This document shows positions 32,451 through 45,065 of a DNA stretch of 64,000 nucleotides, piece after piece. The notes below the pieces were generated by a model, which had not been told where the DNA came from, did not search any database, and saw only the letters and a program-made list of their open reading frames with translations. How positions within the stretch are numbered: the first letter of the stretch is position 1; each line of letters opens with the position of its first letter. Both the position numbers and the translations under genes were made by a program. Source of the DNA: Nematostella vectensis (lineage: Eukaryota; Cnidaria; Anthozoa; Actiniaria; Edwardsiidae); NCBI RefSeq assembly GCF_932526225.1, contig NC_064039.1, positions 6,881,459-6,945,458 on the forward strand, in the 5' to 3' direction.

Positions 32451-35400
32451 ACTCTCACTGCTAGGAGAGTAGCACCTCTTTCTTTTAATCATTCGTTTTG
32501 ACCGAATCCGCTGCCCATTGTTGTCACCAGCACTATCTTCCCTCTTCCTTGACCGTGGCTGTCGCATCTGCTCTCTTTTATTGTCACCAGCAGTCTTCTC
32601 TTCCTTACGGGGCCGACCACGTCTGCGTTTCAAAGAATCACTATCTCCAGACGGTTCAGTTGCATGTTTAGACACTTTATTCATTTCCCCATGTGCTTGT
32701 TTTTTAATGTCATCGGTTTTGTTTGTCCTAGGTTTGCTTCTGTCTTGTGGCATAGATTCCTCTTTTGCCCCAGGAGTTGACTCATTGTCAGATTCAGAGC
32801 TTAAATCTTCATCAAATGATGACAGGTCGCTTGTGTGAACGGAACTCACATCCGATATATCAGAGTCGTCATCTGAGTCTTGTTTGTCCTCGGGGATAAC
32901 TCCACATGGTTGGCTCTCATCAGAAATGATGTTTGCCCTCTTTCCAACTTCTTCCTTTTCACCATCTAATTCCATCTGAGTAGCTTTCTTTTCGTGCTTT
33001 TCCTTCCTAGAAATGGCCAAGTCAGGCAGCGTTTCTTTAAAATCTTGTTTATTTGAATGTTTTGAGGTTTTATGTGGCTCAGTGTTTATACTTGAGACTG
33101 TTGCTGTTGCTTCCAAATCACTTTCCTGGCTGTCGGGTTCTGTGACTAAGGCACTTTTAGAAGAGAGATCTGTATTAAGAGAAGGTGGTCTGTGCAGTTC
33201 ATTACCCTTTAGTGTTTCTACATGTGCTTTAGATTCTTCATCTTTTGCCCTTGGTTCAGCTTTCTCAATTACTTGTAGTGGAACAGGAGAATCTTTTGTG
33301 GACTTGAAATCCTTCTCAGGTGCAGATTCAGTACTTGCACTCCTTGAGATCACTTTTGACCCAAGCTGCTTTACTTTTGATCCAAAATCTCCTGAACTAC
33401 TTATCACCTTTTCTTTTTGGTCTGAAGGACTTTGGGTACCAGGGGAGGCCGATGCACTAGGCTTATGAGCTAGACGCTTTCCTTTCAGTGACCTTACAAG
33501 ACCTGGGCTTTGTTTTGTTAAGCTACTGCTTGACTTATTTTGCTCATGATGGCTTAATGTTTCACTCTTGGTTTCTGCTTTAGCTTGAACATATGTTGAT
33601 GTGGTGCTAAGTTTAGATACAACTGAGGAAGAATTTGAAGAGCTTGGTTTGGGTGAGCTCTCCTCTGTGGTACTTGCTGGAGATTCCTGCATACCTGGTA
33701 TTTGACTTATAATGTCTGTAATTGATGAAATTGTAGACATTGTCTTAGTATCAGTCTTCTCTGGTTCTTGTTTACTTTGATTCTGGTCACATCTTGCTTT
33801 CCAGCGAGCCTGCCTCTCTTTTTGTTTCTCAGTAAAGATGTAGTTCTGAACAACACCTTCAATTCTCATCTGGAATGATTTACGTTTCCTTTCGAGTGCT
33901 TGTGAGACAAGTCTATCCACTCCTGTCTTTAAGGCATCAGATCTGAAAAAAATCATGTAAGTGAGTGAAAATACTTTATAGCACAAAATGGAATTCTAGA
34001 ATAACAACCTTTAATCAAGTCTATAATAACACAGCTATTTATCTGTGTCCAACTTTTAAAAAATAGTAAACAAGCTGCTATATGGTTTAGCTGTTCTCTT
34101 TTATAAATTTCCCAAATGATTTTTATAGAATTAATCAAATCAAATCGGGAAACCCTCCTTGTGGCTAGAAAAGCGACCTTACCCAACATTGACAGCATCA
34201 AGTGAGAACAAATCTAGAATGGTATTTCCCAATTTCCATGCTTTTCATGTACTGACATTAACAGTCGTTTTTGAATATTTGTGAGCATGTACACTATTCT
34301 GGTTGCCTCCACCACCCTCTTTGAGTACTGTAATATTTAAGTATGAGAGTGCTGATACAACTCAAGTCTGCATCATAGAACACAGCTAAAGATCACAACT
34401 GTTTTTAATGTTGACAGAGAAAACCCAGAGAACCTGGATTAAACACTCTAAGAAAAGGGGAGAATACAGTACATTGGAACCTGGAATATGATGTGCCTCG
34501 GGAGAAAGAAAATGTATTGTAAAATCGAGGTATCATTAGAAAGAGGTCCTTGATTTTACGATATAAAGGAAAATCCAATGAAAATATTGTTCAAGCGAGG
34601 TTGGATTAATTATTAACTTTTACAAAATAATAATATTGTAACTGTACACTGTGTAAGACTGTACAGTTACTCTCTGTAAACTGAATCTGCATTTAACAAG
34701 ATCTGTCAAGTCAAGAAAATTGATTAACTGTACTGTACGTGTGTGGTGTCTAGATTTTTTCTATCTTTGTTGATAGACAAAATCAGTAATATTGTAGTAT
34801 TGAGGTCAAAATTACGCTTGGGAGAACAGATTTGTATCGTAAAATCAAATCAGCGGATTTTTCAAAATTACGCTTCGGAGAACAGATTTGTATCATAAAA
34901 TCGAATCAGAACTCGATCAAATTGACATAGAACTCGATCAAATTGACACAATTCAGTGAGGCATGAAACCACAAACAGTTGAAATTCCTTGTCCAGATTC
35001 CTTAGTATTGGAAATACAGACAATGTGTTAACATTTTCCAGTTATTCATTTGGGCTAGTAGCGGATTTTTCAAAATTACGCTTGGGAGAACAGATTTGTA
35101 TCGTAAAATCAAATCAGGCGTGTACCCAGGATTGGCCCAGGGGGGAGGGGTTCGCAGTAATAGGTATAATATTATGGAAAAAGTATAGTATTTGAAGATT
35201 TCGCCAAGGGCGCACGTGCCTGCCAATATTGTTAGAAGGAGGTAATTTCTCATAAATTTCATTGTATTTCCACTGGGAGAAAGGAATATCATCGTTAAAT
35301 CGAGGTCTTATTAAAATCCAGTATCGTTAAATCCAGATCCCACTGTATATCACACAAGCACTGCAACCAGTGTTGAGAGACATAGGCACTACAGAGTGGA

Positions 35401-35946
35401 TTTCTACCAACAATGGATTGCCCATACTCTCCCTGGAAGGCTGGGAAACATTAAAAAGAAACTTGAACCTTGTGGGTAGAAAACGTGACGCAAAATACCA
35501 CAACAGCACTTTAAAATGTCACTTACTCATTTACATGTTTCCTCAGACTGTTCCTAACTTGGTTCTTGGGGAGAGAATCAGACCAATCTTGCTTTGAAAG
35601 AAAAGTCGCTACATAGCTTTCAACACGTTGATTCAGTTGTCGAAAAGATTCCTGCAAGTCACAGATGGTAAAGAATTAATGAACAAAAATTAGACAATTG
35701 AACAAAACGGACGGAGTAACCGTAGTGACAGTGATTTTTCATTTCCTCTGTTGACAACAGTGATGTTGTGTCTTAAACAAAATTACAATTACTCACCATT
35801 TTATCCAACTCATCGAGACAATCTCTTCTAAGTTCATCAAAGTTCCCCTGCCTCTTGAAATGGTCTACGATTTGGTCGACTAAGCGTCGAGATTTGGTGT
35901 CCAGAGCCGACACTGTGGCCGTCACACTGGAAGGTGCAGACGCCAT
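32397..35946 (-). CDS. BOD1L1: BOD1L1-like biorientation / fork-protection protein with AT-hook
   Basis: Three exons: 35946-35797, 35651-35527 and 33942-32397 (the first donor is ATG|GTGAGT and the second ATGA|GTAAGT), giving 606 residues. The N-terminal ~130 residues are the BOD1/COMPASS-Shg1 domain: LVDQIVDHFKRQGNFDELRR, NQRVESYV, KNQVRNSLRKHV and the LKTGVDRLVSQ block, each aligning with human BOD1 and BOD1L1. A long Ser/Glu/Lys-rich disordered region follows. An AT-hook (RRRGRPRKEEK, about residues 536-546) and a basic KRKRCYSP segment stand near the C terminus, as in BOD1L1. Human BOD1 has only ~185 residues and BOD1L1 3051, so this protein is a short BOD1L1 form. In the family the domain links to PP2A-B56 or SET1A complexes in mitosis and fork protection. 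The last coding unit belongs to a repeat that crosses the stop codon. The gene is head to head with NPM1. Confidence 0.88.
34916..35061. repeat. interspersed repeat, copy 1 of a 140-bp pair (BOD1L1 intron 2)
   Basis: Shares about 140 bp (GAACTCGATCAAATTGACAC to GGGCTAGTAGCGGATTTT) with 36766-36908 in NPM1 intron 2, same orientation. Adjacent units containing AATTACGCTTGGGAGAACAG repeat three times (34810, 34867, 35074). Confidence 0.85.
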
Positions 35947-36385
35947 CTTGCATTTGATATCAATTTGTCAGGATCCCTGTGTTCTCCACAGGAGACCCAA
36001 TAGTCTCCTGAAGGCATAGAGCCGTTCTCTTGGTTTAAGATAGAAGGTTTAAGATAGATAGGTTTAAGATAGAAGCTAGAAGATGAGATAAAAAACATGA
36101 CAGGATTCTCATCCTCTTTAACAAGTTTCTTTTAACTAGACCATATCTCTTAGTTGGTATGATATTTACATGAGATGCATGACTATAAAAAGACTCGTTA
36201 CTTGAGTATTATTTCAAAGAAATTAGAAACAAATACAGACATGCGCGGGAGAAACGATATAGCATTTCGTATTTATTATTGTTTATTTTTATTTCAAAAC
36301 CAGTGGTCCTCCTGTGTTTCCGTCGAGCCCCTCGACCCTAGGTACTAGTTCTATGCTGCACGTGCCCTCTGTCTCTTTTACAAAA
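35947..36385. promoter_or_regulatory. divergent BOD1L1/NPM1 promoter with E-box
   Basis: 439 bp separate the two ATGs. A perfect CACGTG E-box at 36359-36364 is 22 nt before the NPM1 ATG and is followed by the pyrimidine tract CCCTCTGTCTCTTTTA, which resembles a 5' TOP start. NPM1 is a known MYC target and TOP mRNA in vertebrates; that similar control applies here is inference. Confidence 0.55.
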
Positions 36386-39300
36386 ATGGCGTCGTTGGAA
36401 AAGGAGGATTTTTGGGGTGAGCTTATAATATGACGTCCTTCGATGTTTGACATCGCGATTAACCACCACTACTTGATATTTTAGGGTGTGTTCTAAGCAA
36501 AAGTGAAGACACAGTTACATGGAACCCAGAGTTTGACGGCGAAGACACTCTTTTAGGTCAAATCGAACACAAGCTTGTTTTGAGTCAGGTAGGGCTTCGG
36601 TATTATTGAGACCTTAAGATCATGTTATCCTGGCGAATAAAAACGTTGTTAAAAACTTTTATTTACAAAAGAAGGTTGTATGCTATATTAGATCCTTAAA
36701 AAGGTGTTATCAGGAGGCTACGAAAACTCGCATGATTTTGAAAACGTTGTACAGCCAAGTGGTCATCTAGAACTCGATCAAATTGACGCAATTCAGTGAG
36801 GCGTGAAACCGCAAACAGTTGAAATTCCTTTTCTAGATTCCTTAGTATTGGAAATACAGACAGTGTGTTAACATTTTCCCGTTATTCATTTGGGCTAGTA
36901 GCGGATTTTACACTATTTCCAACATTGTTTTTACCTCAGGCATGTCTAGGCAGCAAGGCAACAGGGAAAAGCATGGTAGAAGTGACATCAATGGACTTTA
37001 AAGGAGATGACAGTACCCATACCATTGTTTCCTTGCGAGAGGGAGCAACAGAAATGGTAAGTTATATAAATGGATGGGTTAAAAAAATGTTAAAATGCGT
37101 TTATGCCTTCCAAACAAAGAAACAACCAGTTAGCAGTGTGGTGTACTGTAGCTTTGAAAGTTTTTTTTTGGATCTGACTTTCTGCATTTAGTTTGTGGCT
37201 CTGCAATAAAGCTAAACTTGTTAACACTTAATCTGCAGTGTGCACTCAATCTTGCATTCTCTCCACCAGTCACCTTCAAGCTAGCAAGTGGTGAGTAGAA
37301 CTGTCAAGTCCTACCTTATTCTTATCATTGGTGTGCCCTGTATTCTTCCGATATCACCCCCTTCTGTTTTTCTTCAGGTAACGGCCCAGTCCACCTTACT
37401 GGAAATCATGTTCAAAGTTAGTAAAATTTACTGTTTATACCCTGTTAACAGTGAACCTATAGTTAACTAATACCTTATTACATTAAATTTTGCATTGTCA
37501 AAATTTCGCGATTTTGAGATGGCTATATTTTGCTACACTTTATTTTTGCAATTTTCCTATTTACGTAAAAATCAGATCACTTTATTTTCGAGATTTTGTG
37601 ATTTTGGGATGATAAAATCAAGCAGAACAAGTGGAATTAAAATGTGCTTAATCATCAAAACTGCTGAAGCAATTAGTAACAAAAAGTGTGCTTAATCATC
37701 AAAACTGCTGAAGCAATTAGTAACAAAAAGATGCGTGGGCTAAATTTAGTTTCACAAAAATCTATAAATACAATTCCAACTCAACCCCTTATGGTACTAT
37801 TTTTGCCCATCCTAATTTTCGCGAATTACTTTATTTTCGCAAATCTTTTAAAATCGCAAAATTCATGAAATTAAAGTGACGCGAAAATTAAGTGTAATAA
37901 AGTAGATATATAAGTTTCACTTACTTGGAGTAAAATCCCAAAATGTACACCCCAAAAAGAAATCCAAAAATCCAAGAAAGGGTGAAATTGTGTCCACAAA
38001 AAAGATCCCATTCTGAATTACCTTATCCATTCTAGGCCTAACAGAAGATGATGAAAGTGAGAGTGAATCTGAGGAAGAGGAAGAAGGTAAGATCTCTGTT
38101 CATCTCGTGCATCTCTTGCTTGGAAATGAGTTACTCTAGGAAAAAGGAAGCATTGCAAATGATTACATTTTATGCACCTATCCAGTACACGTTTTAACTC
38201 CTATAAACAATGGCTGCACATCCTGCATTAGCATCAACAACAGCAACAACACACACATTACAAGAAGCATTGTGTGGATCCAACCCTGTAACGGATTTAA
38301 ATAACCACATGTAGTGAGTCCGCCCTCTTGTTTTGATGTAAGCAGCATCAGCTCTTTGTTCACATTATTAAACCACAAGCTGTTACATCTACACTCAGGA
38401 TTTTACACACGCTCAAAACGTTTGGCAATGTCAAGATATTTCCAGGCTGTAATGTAACCATGTTGTAATTCAGCACTTGAAGCACCCAAGGACTGCTGCG
38501 CCACATCCTATTGTCTATATTTATGATTTTATTTGAAAATAATGGCTCAATAGTTTGATTATAACTCACCACTTAACTGCATCACTTAACACTTCACATT
38601 GCATTGTAGAGGCAGCTAAAGATATCAAGAAGCCGGACGTGCAGGTGATATTCAAATATATTTCAGCAGAATATCAAGCCATGAGCCGAGAATGTCCAAC
38701 AATGGGAATTTAAATTCTTGTATCAGGACATTTTAAAGTATGCAGCAATTATTTTGGTGTACACCCAAATATAAGCATGTCAGGATTCTAATGTGTGGTG
38801 TTTCCATTGAAATATCTTCATGTGAAACTATTAAAATCAAATTCTCCTTGTCAATATCAGATAAATAACCTTGCACTATGTAGTGTATTTATATTTGCTA
38901 TTTCTAGCTCATTTCCACCTTATTATTTTTTTGTTACAAACTTATTTCAACTTTAAGTTTTAGTCATTGTATTCTTAGTCTAAGCTACAAAAAATTATTC
39001 AGAATAATTAAACCATTTTGTCCATAACAGAAACGACCACTAGCAGTCAACAGTGACAAGAGCCCACCCAAGAAAGTTGCAAAAGTAGAAAAAGACTCGG
39101 ACTCAGATGAAGAAGAATCAGAGGAGGAGGGAATGGAGCTTGACAAAGTTAAACAGGTAAACATATAACATTAAGCTGATGTTACCCTTAATTGAATATG
39201 TGTTAAGTTGGTATTCTTTCTCCTGTATAGAATATTTATCAAAGTCTGTTTGAATTTAAGGGCAACTTATTTGATAAAGAGGCTGAAGAGGCCTCAAGTG

Positions 39301-42300
39301 ACGAGGACGAGGAGGAGGATAGTGATGAAGATGATGACGAAGATGATGATGATGAAGATGACGAGGAGGAGGAAGATAGTGATGAAGATGAGAGCGAGGA
39401 TGAAGTTGCAGAGGCTTTGACAGCAAAGAAGAAGGTGAGACTTGCTTTATTCAAAACCTGTAAAAACATTTTAAAAGAGACTCACATAACAAGAGATACA
39501 GAGAATAGACTGTTTTCACGATGTTGCACATGCATACAAAATGCCACACTGGCGGGTCACAGCTGATCCAAAATGCAGGAATTTGACTTAAAACTCTTTG
39601 AAAGAAGCACTCAAAGCATTTTCATAGCTTTGTCTGTAAACTCCACTTCGTACACCATTTCAGATCAGCTGTGGCCCTTCAGTCTGTGCATTTTGGATTC
39701 GGGGGCAACATAAAAACTCTATACTGCAATACTAGAGTAGTTCCAAATATCTTTTTCTGATTATTTTCATTTCTATTGTTACTTTGCATAAGTACGGAAA
39801 CTTTCTAAATGTTTTTTTTCCGCTTATACAGTAGCAGACAAAAGGAAAAAGCTGACGCACACATTGTAGGCTCGTAATAACTGACATGTCAACCCAGGGG
39901 ATTATCTTAACAAATCCCAAAATCCGCCAGCTTTATAGCAGCAATATCTTTATTGCTTTACCTAGCCTCTGGGTTTTATATGAATAGATTTATATATTTT
40001 TTATTTGTATATATTGCAATAACAAATTGTAGGTCTCAACCACTTTTATATGCAGGATTGTTATGCCAGCTGCTGGCGAAATTTAGCTTCTGGAAAATGG
40101 TTATAAGCTGGCTTAATATGACTGGTCTCTCCCAATAATATATATTTCATTTGATTTTATGCTTGTTGTTTTTAAAGTCTTTTTTTCTTTGTTTTTATCT
40201 TCTTTCCAGGGACAGGAGAAGAAACAAGTCACAAATGTAAGCACAATTAAGTAGCCATTGTATGGTTTCCCTCTTACATGACACACTCTTAAAATGTAAG
40301 CTATGATAACAATGCCACCCACCTATATTGATTTTTTCTTCACTTCTTTCATTGTTTGGGACATTAAGATTTCTGTGGGCTGTCAGTGGTGGACACATAA
40401 GATGTATCAACTTCTTGAAAGAAAAATGTTGTTTGTCTGCTGTTGCCAAGCTGTCCCCTGTTAGGCTTCTACTGAACCTAGTTTTTATATTTATTTCATT
40501 ATTTTCATGTTTAAGGGTGTTGCTCCAAAAGCTGACAAAAAGCAAACAGGAAAGGTATTAATGAATTCAGTCCCTTATTATCTACAACTTGATCACATCC
40601 TAGATGGGTCACCTTTTTACCGTATCCTCTTTCGTTTGTGTTTATTTTCATCTTTTTGGCAGGGCGCAACACCAGGCAACAAACAAATGCCTGCAGGGAA
40701 GGTTCAGTATTGTTGTATATTGTTATTGTATTACTGTACTTCACTCAAACAATTGGCTAGCTGCCATATTTTTTTGATGCTCTTGTTTTTGTTTTTGTTT
40801 TGTTTTTTACATTTTTCTTACTTTGTAGGCTGTAACACCAAAAGATAAAAAACAACCCGGGAAAAAAGAGACCCCTGCCGGAAAGGTAAGTGTTGTCTTA
40901 GTCTATACTGTACAAATATTTCAACAGATGTTGAATTCATGTTTTGTAATGCATTCAATGATCGATGATAAAATGGTGTAAATGTATGTTGAGATTTGTT
41001 GTTGAAGAACCTTATTTACTTCAGAAAGCAGATGGCAAAAAGGCTACTCCTGGTTCTGGGCCAAGGGTACAGTATGACTATTATAAATGTTGCAAGAAAT
41101 TAATATTTTAGAAATGCAGTCAATACTGTATCCGCCTGTTTCAAATAAGGTTGCACTCGGATAATCAATGCGCCGATACCAGCATTGTTACTGTATAAAT
41201 GAACGGATCCTGGTAATATGTCAAAACCACGCTTACAGGAACATAAGAAATACAGATTTCCTGACCTAAATAAGTTTTTATTTATGCTTATTTATTTGGT
41301 ACTGATAAAGCACTTTGCAATCTTGTTTGAAAGGTGTATACATTTATTCATGTTTTTGGAGGATTATATTTAATAATCCGTATTTGATGTGCTGCTACTG
41401 TTTTATTTTATTTATTGTTAATTGATTTATAGTTATTTAACATATGAACAGCATGCAAGTTATAGATAGAGATAGAGATAGAGAATGGGTTAAAAATACC
41501 TCATTCTCGATATTGTGTTTCGGGGACAGGACTAGGACAGAAATTAGTGAGTAAATGTATTGCAGGGTCCCCTTAGCTCATAAAGTTCATAAAATACTGG
41601 TCTGTTCATATGTTAACTAACTTTAAATCGGTTACCGATAAATAAAATAAGAGTCGCCCATCAGATACGGATTATTAAAAATTATAATCCAAAAACATGA
41701 TTGAAATCAGACGAGATTTGAGACTACTAGACGTTAATTTTATAACGAGTAAAATGAAAAAAAAAAATGCTATAAATAATTACTAATGAGCCTCCTTAAA
41801 AGTTGTACAGTACCTGCTTAGTGTAATTGCACAGAAGGCAGCACTGGAAATTATGTTTGATTATTAGGTACAAATTTGTGTTTTTATCACCAGATTAGAA
41901 AGAAGAATGTACCTCTTATAAATTATCTTATATAAGATTTTACCATATCCTAGGACATAGAGGAGGTCAAGCAAGCACTCCTTAAGGTGAGCAATCTAAT
42001 TTTTATATCATTACAAATAGAAGATGTCAAATGGCTGAACTGCTGCTAGCATAGTTTCTGTGTTTTAGTATTTTATCGCTAACTGTTCACTTCAACATCA
42101 GTATCGTAATGGGTTGGCCCCGCCGGGACCCTGTGTCCTTTTGACTTCCCATCTCTGCACTTATTCTGGTCTGTTTTTATTATGTTTATTGTTGTATTTC
42201 TTTAAATTAGTGTGGAAGAAGCCTCTAAATGAATGAATGAATGAATTTATAGCAGTGGTACTCCTCTCCTTTAACACATTGACCCCTCAACCGGCCTGTA

Positions 42301-43505
42301 CCGGCTTTGGGAAGTACCCACAACCCAAAAAATTCATAAATTCAAAATAAACACAACAAGATGAAGATACTCAGGCATCAGTCTAAGGGATAAATGGTCT
42401 TGCAGATATGCATCCAACCAAGGTGTTGGCATCTACTCTTAAGCCAAATAATAGCACAGGTTCTTTGACAAATCTCAAATCGAACAAGGAGAGAAAAGCA
42501 GAATCACCCCTCTCAATAAAACGCTCAAAATACCACACAAGGGAGAGAGATCAGCAAACACAGCTCAAGACACAAATAGATACCTTTATTCTGATCCTCC
42601 GGGTACATTTCCTTGGCCTCAAAACACAATGTCCATTCCTTGAAGGATTGTACAACCACGAAAATATCTTTACGTATTGCAAAGCATTCTGGGAGATCCA
42701 GGGGAAAATTCACGAGGGGAGGGCCAGTCAACACTCCTCCCCCCAAAGTCAGATGTTTTTTTATAAGTCTTTTCACCCCGAAGCCAAACGAATCAATTCC
42801 AGGTCATACAGACCCAGAATAGCAGTGTAAACGATTTTGGAATCAATTTGGTTTCAGAAAAGACAGCATTTAGGAGAGCTGTGGTGATTCATTAGAAAAT
42901 TATTTTCGCATCCGGGCAAAGCCAAACAAGAAAAAATCATCATGAATCCACCTTTGCTTGCAAATATCCATAAGCAAAGCACTCAATTATGCCCCAAAAG
43001 ACTTCATGATGTCCTGAGACACTCTCCTAATATGCTCATAGCTGTATTTTTGATGAAAAATACAAGCAACCATCAACTTGTGCTGGCTTCAGCACAACGA
43101 CGAGGGATTAAAAGTGGGGACCGCAAAGCACTGTTGGAAAGCTTGGATACCGCTGACTAGGTGCAGCTGTGTTTTGTAAATTCAGCTCCAAAAAAGCCAG
43201 GAGTCAATGGGTTAACAAGTTCTTTGTTGACGCAGACAACTGATGTTATGCTTTAATTTAATTTCAGTCTCCTGCTCTCCCAAAGAAACTTGACAAGTTC
43301 AAGAATTTAATGAAGTCCTCATACAAAATCACCAATGATAAGGTAGACATTTCATTTTGTTATAGAAATACTGAAACAGATTATTTAAGTATGTTTTCAG
43401 ACTATGTGTCTGTCAGTCAGTCGGTTATGAAATTACTCTAACAAGATATTTTATTTTCAGACAATTTCTGAGGTGTGGGACTTTGTACAGAAGAACAAGA
43501 AATAA
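36386..43505 (+). CDS. NPM1: nucleophosmin / nucleoplasmin-family histone chaperone
   Basis: Seventeen exons: 36386-36416, 36485-36588, 36940-37056, 37239-37290, 37378-37416, 38036-38086, 38610-38644, 39031-39156, 39231-39434, 40210-40236, 40516-40554, 40663-40701, 40829-40885, 41025-41066, 41954-41986, 43268-43342, 43461-43505; 371 residues. The N-terminal nucleoplasmin core (about 1-115) has FWGCVLSKSEDTVTW, FSPPVTFKLASGNGPVHLTG and then the first acidic tract. A larger acidic tract of Asp/Glu/Ser follows (about 203-245). A Lys/Pro/Gly-rich segment is built from four tiny phase-0 exons. The C-terminal domain (DIEEVKQALLK ... KKLDKFKNLM ... TISEVWDFV) matches the three-helix nucleic-acid-binding domain of human NPM1. 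The protein acts in the nucleolus as a pentameric histone and ribosome-assembly chaperone (family knowledge). AATAAA follows the stop by about 40 nt. Intron 15 hosts a TTAA-flanked element. Confidence 0.96.
36766..36908. repeat. interspersed repeat, copy 2 of the 140-bp pair (NPM1 intron 2)
   Basis: Matches 34916-35061. It ends only about 30 bp before the acceptor of NPM1 exon 3, so it supplies part of that intron's 3' end. Confidence 0.85.
37463..37905. repeat. interspersed element with TTTATTTTCGCG motifs, copy 1 (NPM1 intron 5)
   Basis: About 440 bp similar to 44107-44490. Shared blocks include GATAAAATCAAGCA(G/A)AACAAG, AACAAAAAGATGCGTGGGCT and TTTTCGCAAATCTTTTAAAA. The ends are rough inverted repeats (TTACACTT.. 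/ ..AAGTGTAATAA), suggesting a DNA-type non-autonomous element. In this copy an internal segment (TGTGCTTAATCATCAAAACT) is duplicated in tandem at 37643 and 37687. Confidence 0.8.
42271..43215. mobile_element. TTAA-flanked non-autonomous piggyBac-like element (NPM1 intron 15)
   Basis: The borders are TTAACACATTGACCCCT and, inverted, TTAACCCATTGACTCCT, so a 13-bp inverted repeat starting right after TTAA, as in piggyBac. The ~945-bp interior has ORFs of 140 codons (42408-42830) and 72 codons (42942-43160), none recognisable as a transposase. Confidence 0.75.
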
Positions 43506-43545
43506 GACTGCAAACTTTATCATGTAGTTTAGTTCACTTGTAACT

Positions 43546-43551
43546 AATAAA
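43546..43551 (+). promoter_or_regulatory. polyadenylation signal of NPM1
   Basis: AATAAA about 40 nt after the stop codon; implies a very short 3' UTR. Confidence 0.75.
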
Positions 43552-45065
43552 CAACATCCAACGACCCCAAAGAATTGATGTGTTTTGAATTGAAATTTCG
43601 GTATCCTAATTAAGCCCCTGGCAAACGGGTTCATTAAACAAGCATTCGATTATGTTGGGTCCTTTTGCCAACCCAATAAATCCGTTCGATGGTGTTGAAC
43701 GCACAATTAATGGATTTCTTTGTCTTTGACTATGATTCAACAGTCAGCATTCAACATTTCATATTTCAATAATCTCGAAATTATCCCTCGGAACTCGGTT
43801 CCGATAGGAGAGATGAGGTCATTCATTAGAAATTTATCCCCAGAGGTCCTAACAAACTAAATAATTCTATTAAATCAAATTCGTTTATTGAGTGTAAATA
43901 AAAAAGGGAGATGACAAATGAATTATTTGAATTAGTCCTGTCTTCCGAGACCCTAGGGTTGTTTGCATACCCGTAACCAGGCACTAAAACGGGAAAAAGA
44001 GAGCAAGAAAAAGAGAACGATTTAACGAGGTAGGCTTTGTGGGAAAGCCAGAATTACTATGGGGCGTTTTCCAAATAGGGGTCTTTTTTAAGCGTGAAAG
44101 CGAGGCTTTTACTACCTTATTACACTTTTCGCGACGTCAAAATTTCGACACTTTATTTTCGCGAGTTTTCCTATTTTCGTAAAAACCACATCACTTTATT
44201 TTCGCGATTTTGGGATAATAAAATCAAGCAAAACAAGTGGAATTAAAATGTGCTGTTATTATTAAAACTGAAACAACTTGTAACAAAAAGATGCGTGGGC
44301 TAAATTTAGTTTCATAAAAATCTATAAATACATAGTCTGCGTAGCGGCTCAAGGGAATAGAAGGGGCCAATATTCCTCCAAGGCGTCTTGTGCACTCACT
44401 TAATTTTCGCGTCACTTTATTTTCGCTAATCTTTTAAAATCGCGAAATTCACAAAATTAAAGTGACTCAAAAATTTGGTTAAATAGGGTATTGCCTTTTG
44501 CGAGCTCTCCACATTCCCCTCACGCGCTTCATTTTAAAGGGGACTGGATACCACGAGTACGACCCGCGCAATCGGGCTTATATTTCTAGAAAACTCGTTT
44601 GAGACTTTTGGAAAAAAAAAGTGGGATAATCCAGTGCTGTGAACTATTGTTAAAGTGAAATAATGGAATAAATAATAAAGAAGTGTTTTCAGCATGTTAG
44701 ACAAAGGATCAAGTTGAATAATGGGAAAAATCCGTCTTTTTTTGTCTCCATTATTTAAAGGACATGAAAGCAGCATTTAATTCTCAATAAAGATTCACTA
44801 ATGATAATTTCTTGAAATAGTTCTGATAATATTTTGTTTCTCTTCAGTTCATTTTTCAACTAAATACTATATATTGGAAAGCGAAAATAGAAAAGTGCTG
44901 AAAAGTTTTTCGTATTGAGTTTTACAAAAAAATAAACCTTATTTTGGTGAGGTTTCTTTTAAACAATAGGTTTTCTGCCTTTACTTAGCAGAACTGTTGA
45001 ATTTAATGATGACTAAAAATTGTTTTGAGTTATTCTTGGAATAACTTTTGCCCGCAGATGTCCAC
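43552..45065. other. intergenic region NPM1 / lectin gene
   Basis: It contains the repeat copy at 44107-44490 and otherwise AT-rich DNA without a supported gene. Confidence 0.5.
44107..44490. repeat. interspersed element with TTTATTTTCGCG motifs, copy 2
   Basis: Second copy of the family at 37463-37905, better preserved at its left end (TTACACTTTTCGCGACGTCA). The TTTATTTTCGCG word recurs several times in both orientations near the two ends. Confidence 0.8.
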
